Position numbers and translations under genes: made by a program. A stretch of 61,734 nucleotides of DNA, taken from assembly GCA_036653535.1 (NCBI GenBank), contig JAVVTR010000011.1:1-61734 (forward strand). The letters run 5' to 3'. This document shows positions 33,692 to 40,420 of the stretch, in pieces. The notes beneath the pieces are model-generated. The model was given only the letters and a program-made list of their open reading frames with translations. It was not told the DNA's origin and made no database searches. The stretch comes from JAVVTR01 sp036653535. GTDB taxonomy: Bacteria; Bacteroidota; Bacteroidia; Bacteroidales; P3. The number at the start of each line of letters is the position of its first letter. Within the stretch, counting starts at the first letter, position 1.

Positions 33692-35086
33692 CTATTTTTT
33701 TTCAAAAGACAAGCGTTCGCCTTTAGACTCTTCGTCTATAATTTTTCCATTTTCAAAAACCAAAGCACCATTTACAAAGGTATATTTTACGGTAGAATGA
33801 AAGGTGGTTCCGGCAAAAGGCGACCAACCACATTTGTAAAATAAACCCGCTTCTTTATATCCCTCCTTGGAATTGTATTCTCCTTTGGCCGGATTGGGTT
33901 TTACTGTAAAACTTTGCCGTGGATCTACTACCGTTAAATCGGCCGCATAACCCTCTCTTATAAAGCCCCGTTTTTCCACGCCAAAAAGTAAGGCTGGTCT
34001 ATGGCATAGCGCCTCTACTATTTCCTCTATGGTAAAAACACCTTGGTAAACCAGTTCCATCATTACGGCTAAACTATGTTGAACCAAAGGCCCTCCAGAG
34101 GGACAACGAAAATAACTTTCCTGTTTCTCTTGCCAAGTATGAGGGGCGTGATCGGTAGCCACAATAACTAATCCCTCTTTCACCGATAAGCGCAAGGCTT
34201 CTCTATCGGCACTAGTTTTTATGGCTGGATTCCATTTGATAGTGGAACCTAAGGCAGGGTAAGAGTGCATAGTAAACCATAAATGATGCACGCAAACCTC
34301 TCCAGTAATATGTCTTTTTTGTATATCCGTATCTTGGTCTAATAGTGCCAATTCCGAATTGGTGGAAATGTGTAATATGTGTAAGCGAGCTCCTGTTTTT
34401 CGTGCCACTTCTGCAATTTTGGAGGAAGAGGAATAACAAGCTTCTTTGCTCCGTATTTGCGGGTGTATAGAGAAAGGCGGCTCTTCTCCATATTTTTGCT
34501 TAATAAAAGTGGTATTCCGAGCGATAATATTTTCGTCTTCACAGTGCGCTGCCACCAAGGTCGGAGCGTTTTTTAATAAATTTTCAATATAAACAGGATC
34601 TTGAACCAGCATATTTCCGGTAGAAGAACCTAAAAATAATTTGATACCACAAACCTGTTTAGGATCTGTTTTTAATACCTCTGTAAGATTATCTTCGCTA
34701 CAACCCATATAAAAAGAATAGTTAGCTAAAGAAACTTCGGAGGCTCTTTCATATTTATTTTGTAATAAATTTTGGGTAAGGGTTTGAGGAATGGTATTGG
34801 GCATATCCATAAAACTGGTAACGCCTCCAGCCACAGCAGCACGGCTTTCAGAAGCAATATCGGCCTTATGAGTCAGTCCTGGTTCTCGAAAATGCACCTG
34901 ATCATCTATAATCCCCGGCAGAAGATAACAGCCTTGTATGTCTAAGATAGTAGCTCCTGGAGGGCATTGATTTTCTAAGCAAGGAGATGAAAATATTTTT
35001 TCTATTTTGCGGTCTTTAATATAAACATCTGCTTTTTTACAGATTCCTTCATTTACCAAGAACCCATTGATCAATAAGTAATTCAT
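33692..35086 (-). CDS. pyrC: Dihydroorotase
   Basis: A 464-residue amidohydrolase that cyclises carbamoyl-aspartate to dihydroorotate in pyrimidine synthesis. It has the urease/dihydroorotase fold with GIIDDQVHFREPG (61-70), the GIKLFLGSSTGNML segment with the candidate bridging Lys, HILHIST, and ATDHAPHT with the catalytic Asp. In the usual DxHxH metal motif the first His is replaced by Gln63, leaving His65; I recall the same DDQVHFREPG form in other Bacteroidetes dihydroorotases, so it is a lineage trait and not damage. An allantoinase-like activity is the alternative but less likely. Confidence 0.9.
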   Translation of the reverse strand: MNYLLINGFLVNEGICKKADVYIKDRKIEKIFSSPCLENQCPPGATILDIQGCYLLPGIIDDQVHFREPGLTHKADIASESRAAVAGGVTSFMDMPNTIPQTLTQNLLQNKYERASEVSLANYSFYMGCSEDNLTEVLKTDPKQVCGIKLFLGSSTGNMLVQDPVYIENLLKNAPTLVAAHCEDENIIARNTTFIKQKYGEEPPFSIHPQIRSKEACYSSSSKIAEVARKTGARLHILHISTNSELALLDQDTDIQKRHITGEVCVHHLWFTMHSYPALGSTIKWNPAIKTSADREALRLSVKEGLVIVATDHAPHTWQEKQESYFRCPSGGPLVQHSLAVMMELVYQGVFTIEEIVEALCHRPALLFGVEKRGFIREGYAADLTVVDPRQSFTVKPNPAKGEYNSKEGYKEAGLFYKCGWSPFAGTTFHSTVKYTFVNGALVFENGKIIDEESKGERLSFEKK

Positions 35087-35144
35087 TTGTTTTTTATTTA
35101 GAAGCTCTTTTAGATAAAGAATTTTTTTACTCTAATTTAGGAAA

Positions 35145-35152
35145 CAAAGTTA
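35145..35152 (-). promoter_or_regulatory. -7 promoter box TAACTTTG for pyrC
   Basis: Minus-strand TAnnTTTG match about 60 bases upstream of the pyrC ATG. No clear -33 partner. Confidence 0.5.
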
Positions 35153-35250
35153 AACAGATTTTAGTTAGATTCTTAGGGAAAACCTGTATTAGTTTTTTAT
35201 TTCGATAATAAAAAGGGGAAAAATTTTATAAAAATTTAAGGACTATATAA

Positions 35251-35288
35251 TAAAACAAGAGGTCAAATTTATTTGACCTCTTGTTTTA
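35251..35288. terminator. 17-bp perfect hairpin between metK and pyrC
   Basis: Bases 35251-35267 pair perfectly with 35272-35288 around a TTTA loop, with A-rich and T-rich ends. It is one of two stacked hairpins downstream of metK on the minus strand. Confidence 0.8.
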
Positions 35289-35315
35289 CAGTCTACCTTT
35301 TTGTAGTTCATTTTT

Positions 35316-35356
35316 AAAAGCCTCTTCTTAATTCTTTTTCGAAAAAAGAGGCTTGC
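35316..35356 (-). terminator. metK terminator
   Basis: AAGCCTCTT at 35318-35326 pairs with AAGAGGCTT at 35346-35354; on the minus strand the stem is followed by TTTTAAAAA. It lies 7 bases after the metK stop. Confidence 0.75.
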
Positions 35357-35362
35357 TTTTTC

Positions 35363-36649
35363 CTAAGCAATTTTAAAAGTCTTTTTAAAGGTAGAAACCA
35401 AATCTAATTTTTCCCAACCGAAAAATTCTATAGTTTTAAAATAGTGCTCTGTTTTACCCTGTTTTTTAACTTTAGTGTTCTCGTCTTGGTAATATACTTC
35501 TACTTCTTTTTTGTAAACATCTCTTCCGAAATGACCATAAGAAGCCGTTGCTTTAAAAATAGGATTTTTCAAGCCAAAACGTTGAATAATGGCGTAAGGA
35601 CGAAGGTCTACCGTTTTGCTTATTTGCTCTGCAATTTCTCCATCGCTAAGTTTTACGTGGGCCGAGCCAAATGTATTTACAAATAAACCTACCGGTTGAG
35701 CGACCCCTATAGCGTAAGCTACTTGAACCAAAACCTCGTCGCAAACTCCTGCCGCTACTAAGTTTTTAGCAATATGTCGCATAGCATAAGCGGCCGAGCG
35801 GTCCACTTTCGAAGAGTCTTTACCAGAAAAAGCTCCGCCACCATGAGCGCCTTTACCTCCGTAAGTATCTACAATGATTTTACGTCCAGTTAGACCGGTG
35901 TCGCCATGAGGGCCACCTATAACAAATTTGCCCGTAGGATTTACAAATAATTTGTATTTTTTGCTAAATAAAGTTTGAACTCGTTTAGGCAAAGTTTTTA
36001 CTACTCGTGGTATTAAAATTTCACGAACGTCTTTCGTAATTTGGTCTAACATCTTTTTTTCTGCATCGAAGTCGTCGTGTTGGCAAGAAATTACCAAAGT
36101 ATCTATGCCAGTAGGTTTCCCATTATCGTCATACTTAATAGTTACTTGGCTTTTTGCATCCGGGCGGAGATATTTCATTTGTTTTCCCTCTTTTCGGATA
36201 GCATCCATTTCTTGCAGTAAAATATGAGCCAATTCTATAGGCATAGGCATATAGTTATCCATATCTTGGCAAGCATAGCCAAACATCATACCTTGATCGC
36301 CGGCTCCTTGATCCATAACGTTTTTACGTTCTACGCCCTGATTAATGTCAGAAGATTGGCTGTGAATAGTAGAAATAACTCCACAAGAATTACTCTCAAA
36401 TTGGTATTCTCCTTTGGTATAGCCAATTTCTTTAATGGTTTCTCTGGTTGTACTTTGAATATCAATATATCCTGTGGTTTTAACTTCGCCTGCACAAACT
36501 ACTAATCCAGTGGTTACTAAGGTTTCGCAAGCTACTTTAGATTCTTTGTCGTGACGTAGAAATTCGTCTAAAAGAGAATCTGAAATTAAATCGGCTACTT
36601 TGTCGGGGTGACCCGCCGATACCGACTCGGAGGTGAATAAAAATCCCAT
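35363..36649 (-). CDS. metK: S-adenosylmethionine synthetase
   Basis: A 428-residue methionine adenosyltransferase making SAM from ATP and methionine. Signature sequences are SAGHPDKVADLISD near the N-terminus, the GAGDQGMMFGYA motif and the glycine-rich GGGAFSGKDSSKVDRS loop that binds phosphate. It is longer than the E. coli enzyme (about 384) owing to loop insertions and a C-terminal WEKLDLVSTFKKTFKIA, which is common in Bacteroidetes. The ATG at 36649 directly precedes family-like sequence (FLFTSESV). The leader of about 280 bases starts with a SAM-II-like aptamer (36866-36928), so feedback control by SAM is likely. Confidence 0.97.
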   Translation of the reverse strand: MGFLFTSESVSAGHPDKVADLISDSLLDEFLRHDKESKVACETLVTTGLVVCAGEVKTTGYIDIQSTTRETIKEIGYTKGEYQFESNSCGVISTIHSQSSDINQGVERKNVMDQGAGDQGMMFGYACQDMDNYMPMPIELAHILLQEMDAIRKEGKQMKYLRPDAKSQVTIKYDDNGKPTGIDTLVISCQHDDFDAEKKMLDQITKDVREILIPRVVKTLPKRVQTLFSKKYKLFVNPTGKFVIGGPHGDTGLTGRKIIVDTYGGKGAHGGGAFSGKDSSKVDRSAAYAMRHIAKNLVAAGVCDEVLVQVAYAIGVAQPVGLFVNTFGSAHVKLSDGEIAEQISKTVDLRPYAIIQRFGLKNPIFKATASYGHFGRDVYKKEVEVYYQDENTKVKKQGKTEHYFKTIEFFGWEKLDLVSTFKKTFKIA

Positions 36650-36865
36650 AATATTTAATTTTTTAAGGTTTATCGTTTATAGGTGGCTATAAAATCTACA
36701 TTTTGAACTATAGAAAATTTGTAAGTATAGTCGCTTAGTATGATTTCCTGCTTATCGTAAAACTTCTTGCTTGTCGCAAAATATTACAAAAAGTGCCTAA
36801 TACCATAGGTAAATATTACAAAAAACGATGGATAAAACGAAAAAGAAAATAGCAAAGAAAATTAA
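36650..36865 (-). promoter_or_regulatory. Long metK leader downstream of the aptamer, with direct repeats
   Basis: About 216 bases separate the aptamer from the metK start. On the plus strand the 14-mer AAATATTACAAAAA occurs twice (about 36779-36792 and 36811-36824). A CTTATCGTAAAACTT / CTTGTCGCAAAA pair at about 36750-36780 resembles the units of the array at 2700-2790. No reading frame of note was found. Confidence 0.4.
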
Positions 36866-36928
36866 AGAGTTTGCATTTTAGCTTTTTTTAGTGTGGTTGC
36901 AAGCGAGCCAAATCTTTCCACGTGAAAT
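36866..36928 (-). ncRNA. SAM-II-type riboswitch aptamer upstream of metK
   Basis: Read on the minus strand, GTGG (36921-36918) pairs with CCAC (36896-36893) as P1. The loop holds GATTTG (36914-36909) and GCTTGCAACC (36904-36895). The 3' side holds TAAA and then AGCTAAAA (36883-36876). This order (GUGG, GAUUUG, CUUGCA, CCAC, UAAA, GCUAAAA) is the SAM-II consensus as I know it. A pseudoknot can form between the loop TTGCA and 3' TGCAA (36875-36871), or GCTT with AAGC. The aptamer begins at the predicted transcription start. P1 is only 4 bp and two extra A follow it, so a covariance search is needed for certainty. Confidence 0.78.
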
Positions 36929-36935
36929 CCGGGTG

Positions 36936-36967
36936 CAAAGGTACAATATATTCCTATAAATGTCAAA
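36936..36967 (-). promoter_or_regulatory. metK promoter
   Basis: On the minus strand TTTG (36967-36964), a 20-base spacer, then TACCTTTG (36943-36936). It predicts a start near 36929, exactly at the 5' edge of the SAM-II-like aptamer. Confidence 0.75.
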
Positions 36968-37195
36968 ATTATTTCCAAGAATATAGAAAAGTTACACAAG
37001 AAAAGGTTTGGCATTTTGTATTAATTTAGGATTAACAAGCTTATTAAACCGCTTATGCTTCGCTATAATAGAAAGATCTATTATATTGGAATTTTGCTTA
37101 GAACTTAATGAAATTATGGATATACATTCCCTATTTCTCTTCCTTACATTCTTTAGTTGGGCTTATAAAATTTAGATATTTTCTAAAAAATAATG

Positions 37196-37203
37196 TACCT
37201 TTG
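37196..37203 (+). promoter_or_regulatory. -7 box TACCTTTG next to the TPR gene start
   Basis: Perfect TAnnTTTG match 11 bases before ATG 37214. It overlaps an alternative in-frame ATG at 37193, which would then be upstream of the transcript, so 37214 is preferred and the mRNA would have a leader of only a few bases. Confidence 0.55.
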
Positions 37204-37213
37204 TCGAATACAA

Positions 37214-38182
37214 ATGGTACGCAAAAGAAACTTTCATATAGTTCCCGTGGATACAATAAGTTTGAATGAAGACACCTTATTAGAATATAAGGAAGTGCTT
37301 TCTTTTTATCCTTATTGTCAATATGCTCGTCTTCTGTTTTTACTTAATCTAAGAAGAATACAAGACGAAACTTATAGCACTTTGCTACCGTTTACTGCCA
37401 TTTGTTTGCCCGATAGAAGTAGGCTTAAAGAGCAGGTAGATGCTTTGCAAAAAGGACTGAATGCTCTGTATCCCAGTCCATCGAATGATAATTTTGTAAA
37501 AGAAAAATTTTTATCGGAATCTTCTTCTGCAACACTTCCCAGCTCCCAAAATACTTCTAAAGCAAAATTTTCTCCTTGGAGTCAAGTATTCGTATCTTCC
37601 ATGTCCCCTCTACCGGAAGAGGTTTTACAGGAACATACCCCTATGGTATCCTCTTCGGGGGTATCTCCTTCGGGGCAGTTACTCCCTAAGGCAGGAAAAA
37701 GAGCAGCGTTCCCCCAAAAAGAAATTAGTGTAGAAAATTTGCAATCTCTTTTGTCTAAAACTTCTGTTTCTAATGCAAAACTTGCAGTAGAGTCGGTAGC
37801 CATTAGAGAAAGGAGAAAAAATGGGGAGAACGAAAAAAAAATCAATAAAGAAACAAGAGAGTGCCATTCTTTTCAGAAAGAGAGTACGAAGGGAGTAAGT
37901 CCAGACGAACTTATAGAGAGATTTTTGAAGAATAGTTCCGAACACCTCCTTATCTCTCCCGATGATGATAAAGACTATTCTGTAATAGACCCAGATACGG
38001 GTCATAGTTCGGAAGAAGATTTTACCAATGGAAGTGAAACTTTGGCTGAGTTATATTTGCAAAAAGGGTATCCGGAAAAAGCTTTGAAAATATATAAAAA
38101 TTTAAGTTTGAAATTTCCCGAAAAAAATCGTTACTTTGCAAAACTTATAAAGGAAGTAAATAAAAGATTAACCTCTAAATAA
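37214..38182 (+). CDS. Hypothetical protein with a C-terminal TPR-like segment
   Basis: A 322-residue protein without signal peptide. Residues about 1-90 form a helical domain (NEDTLLEYKEVLSFYPYCQYARLLFLLNL). A long Ser/Pro/Lys-rich, probably disordered middle follows (about 95-265). The last 50 residues read as a tetratricopeptide-like hairpin (ETLAELYLQKGYPEKALKIYKNLSLKFPEK). The function is unknown. It lies 12 bases before secG, a neighbourhood I recall for Bacteroidetes, which suggests a loose link to envelope biogenesis. An ATG at 37193 is in frame but overlaps the -7 box. Confidence 0.75.
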   Translation: MVRKRNFHIVPVDTISLNEDTLLEYKEVLSFYPYCQYARLLFLLNLRRIQDETYSTLLPFTAICLPDRSRLKEQVDALQKGLNALYPSPSNDNFVKEKFLSESSSATLPSSQNTSKAKFSPWSQVFVSSMSPLPEEVLQEHTPMVSSSGVSPSGQLLPKAGKRAAFPQKEISVENLQSLLSKTSVSNAKLAVESVAIRERRKNGENEKKINKETRECHSFQKESTKGVSPDELIERFLKNSSEHLLISPDDDKDYSVIDPDTGHSSEEDFTNGSETLAELYLQKGYPEKALKIYKNLSLKFPEKNRYFAKLIKEVNKRLTSK

Positions 38183-38194
38183 TAATTAGTTATC

Positions 38195-38584
38195 ATGGGA
38201 TTTTACATTTTTATCTCGATTTTGATTTTAATAGTGTGCATATTGTTGGGTTTGATTGTTCTTATTCAGAATCCAAAAGGCGGTGGGCTTTCTGCAACTT
38301 TTGGTGGACAAGGGAACCAATTTATGGGTGTGCGTAAAACAGCCGATTTCCTCGAAAAAGGAACTTGGATTTTAGCCGTGGTTCTTTTGGTTTTAAGTCT
38401 AATTTCGGCTTATGCCATTCCTCGTAATGCTAATAATGCAGGAGGAGCAGCCACCGAATTAACGGTAGATGGAGCAGCTACAGCCCTGCCTACTCAATTA
38501 CCCACTACGGGTCAAACACAAGAGCCGTCGCAACCGGCACAGCAAGCAGAACCTGCACCAGCACCGTCGCAACCGGCCAAATAA
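38195..38584 (+). CDS. secG: Preprotein translocase subunit SecG
   Basis: A 129-residue inner-membrane protein with two hydrophobic helices (about 4-24 and 56-74) separated by the conserved cytoplasmic loop QNPKGGGLSATFGGQGNQFMGVRKTADFLEK. SecG assists SecYE-mediated export. The C-terminal tail of about 50 residues is rich in Pro, Ala, Gln and Thr and is longer than in E. coli, as in many Bacteroidetes. It follows the TPR gene by 12 bases, and a terminator is present at 38759-38816. Confidence 0.93.
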   Translation: MGFYIFISILILIVCILLGLIVLIQNPKGGGLSATFGGQGNQFMGVRKTADFLEKGTWILAVVLLVLSLISAYAIPRNANNAGGAATELTVDGAATALPTQLPTTGQTQEPSQPAQQAEPAPAPSQPAK

Positions 38585-38758
38585 ATAGGGGTAAATTTGT
38601 TAGGCCTTAGAAATATTGGTTAAAACCAATTATTTCTTGCCATAGCATAGTTTAGGTTTACTTTGCAAACGCTTGTTATAACCCTAAGGTTAATACACTT
38701 AGAAAGTTGAGCGAAGGGAAATAGTAAATAAAATTCTACGTATAGTAAAATTAGATAT

Positions 38759-38816
38759 AAAGCCTTTTTTTCAGAATTTCATGCTTATGATTTTTCGAAA
38801 AAAAAGGCTTTTTTTA
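38759..38816 (+). terminator. Rho-independent terminator downstream of secG
   Basis: AAAGCC plus T-run at 38759-38772 pairs with GAAAAAAAAGGCTTT (38797-38811), followed by TTTTTATG. The strong A/T-extended stem lies about 175 bases after secG and 30 before the aminotransferase gene. Confidence 0.75.
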
Positions 38817-38847
38817 TGTTTATATATTAAAATAAAAATTAAAAAAA

Positions 38848-40050
38848 ATGTCAGTAGTATCAAAACGTGTGTTGACCATGGCTCCTTCCGCTACCTTAGC
38901 CATGAGTAAAAGAAGTCAAGAACTTCAAGCCAAAGGGGTGGATGTTATTAACTTAAGTGTAGGGGAACCAGACTTTAATACTCCGGAAATGATCAAGGAT
39001 GCCGGGATAGAAGCAATCAAAAACAATTTCACTCACTATCCTCCAGTACCAGGGTATATGGATTTACGTAAAGCAATATGTGCCAAATTAAAAAGAGATA
39101 ATAATTTAGATTACGAACCTTCTCAAATTATTGTATCCAGTGGAGCAAAACATTCTATTATGAATGTTCTTTTGGCGATGATTAACCCCGGCGATGAGGT
39201 AGTTATTCCAAGTCCATGTTGGGTATCTTATCCCGAAATGGTTAAATTTGTGGAGGGAGAGCCAGTATTGGTTCATGCTACATTAGAAGATGATTTTAAG
39301 GTTACCCCTAAGAATTTAGAAGCAGCCATTACCCCTAAAACGAAACTTTTGATTTTCAATAGTCCAAGTAATCCCACAGGGATGGTTTACAGCAAAGAAG
39401 AGTTGCAAGCATTGGCAGCGGTGTTGGCCAAGTACCCCCAAGTATATGTATTGTCGGATGAAATTTACGAACTAATTACCTTCGAAGGCAAATTTGAAAG
39501 TTTTGCACAATTTCCTCAAATCAAAGACAGAATGATTATTGTCAATGGGGTATCTAAAGGATTTGCGATGACCGGTTGGCGTATTGGTTACCTTGCAGCC
39601 CCCTCAGAAATAGCTTCTGCTTGTAATAAAATTCAGGGACAAATGACTTCTGCAGCTTCTTCTATTGCACAGAAAGCTTCTGTGGAAGCTATGTTGCAAG
39701 ATCCTAAAAATTCTAAGGAATTAAAGCACATGGTAGAAACCTTTAAAAAGCGTAGAGATTTAATGGTAGAAGCATTGAAGGAAGTGCCTGGTTTTAAGGT
39801 AAATATTCCTACTGGAGCTTTCTATATTTTTCCTAATATTGAAGCGTTGTTAGGTAAAAAGTTTAATGAACAAGCAATTAATACGGGAGATGATATGGCC
39901 AATTTTCTTTTAGATCAAGCTCATGTAGCTTTGGTTGGTGGAGATGCTTTTGGCGACCCTAATAGTATTCGTATTTCCTATGCAACCGATGAAGCTAAAT
40001 TAATAGAAAGTGTAAAACGTATAAAAGAAGCGTTAGCTAAATTAAAATAG
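38848..40050 (+). CDS. aspC: Class I aminotransferase (aspartate aminotransferase type)
   Basis: A 400-residue PLP enzyme. Landmarks are NLSVGEPDFNTP near the N-terminus, SGAKHSIMN, the NSPSNPTG loop, LSDEIYE and the PLP lysine Lys237 in SKGFAMTGWRIGY, with the substrate-carboxylate Arg in a C-terminal IRISYA segment. It belongs to the subgroup I-beta aspartate/prephenate aminotransferases. Substrate choice between aspartate, prephenate and aromatic amino acids cannot be fixed from sequence by eye. It could supply aryl pyruvates to IorAB. It is monocistronic and bounded by terminators on both sides. Confidence 0.88.
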   Translation: MSVVSKRVLTMAPSATLAMSKRSQELQAKGVDVINLSVGEPDFNTPEMIKDAGIEAIKNNFTHYPPVPGYMDLRKAICAKLKRDNNLDYEPSQIIVSSGAKHSIMNVLLAMINPGDEVVIPSPCWVSYPEMVKFVEGEPVLVHATLEDDFKVTPKNLEAAITPKTKLLIFNSPSNPTGMVYSKEELQALAAVLAKYPQVYVLSDEIYELITFEGKFESFAQFPQIKDRMIIVNGVSKGFAMTGWRIGYLAAPSEIASACNKIQGQMTSAASSIAQKASVEAMLQDPKNSKELKHMVETFKKRRDLMVEALKEVPGFKVNIPTGAFYIFPNIEALLGKKFNEQAINTGDDMANFLLDQAHVALVGGDAFGDPNSIRISYATDEAKLIESVKRIKEALAKLK

Positions 40051-40104
40051 TTTTGTTTTAAGATGTAAAACTGTTTTACATTTATAGGTAAAGAAACAGA
40101 AAAT

Positions 40105-40136
40105 AAAAAAGCCGAATCTTAAGATTCGGCTTTTTT
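40105..40136. terminator. Perfect palindromic terminator after aspC
   Basis: AAAAAAGCCGAATCTT is followed immediately by its exact reverse complement (16 bp arms), so A- and T-runs flank a 10-bp GC-containing core. Bidirectional. Confidence 0.9.
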
Positions 40137-40137
40137 A

Positions 40138-40190
40138 TAAAGGGAGCAAGCCCCAAAGTTTAAACAAAACTTTGGGGCTTGCTCCCTTTA
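40138..40190. repeat. 24-bp hairpin stacked behind the aspC terminator
   Basis: Bases 40138-40161 pair perfectly with 40167-40190 around AAACA. The core is GGGAGCAAGCCCCAAAG and its complement. It starts one base after the previous terminator. Its right arm plus flank is repeated imperfectly 63 bases downstream (40234-40266). It may be a second terminator or a remnant of a mobile repeat. Confidence 0.8.
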
Positions 40191-40266
40191 TGGAGATATT
40201 ATTCGCATACCGCTCCTGTTTTTCAGGGTAGATTTTGGGGCTTGCTTTCTTTAGGGAGGTATTATT
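40171..40266. repeat. Imperfect direct repeat of about 33 bases, 63-base period
   Basis: TTGGGGCTTGCTCCCTTTA with GGAGATATTATTC (40172-40204) recurs as TTGGGGCTTGCTTTCTTTA with GGAGGTATTATTC (about 40235-40266). The sequence between them is unrelated. The rest of the 370-base gap before the MscS gene holds no gene; TAATTTTG at 40321-40328 is a possible -7 box. Confidence 0.7.
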
Positions 40267-40420
40267 CCCCAACCAGCGTTTTCTTTGTAGTTTTGGTTTC
40301 TTTATATTATAAAAAAAATATAATTTTGTAAGGTGTTGTGTTCGTATGCTTGTATAAATAAATATATCACGATTTTATAAGCTATATTTAATTTTATTGT
40401 ATCTATAAAAAATGATTGAT

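Noticed and set aside
33603..33844. Two overlapping plus-strand frames (65 and 77 codons) near the end of pyrC
   Set aside because: They run antisense into pyrC and have the Phe/Leu-rich composition of shadow frames.
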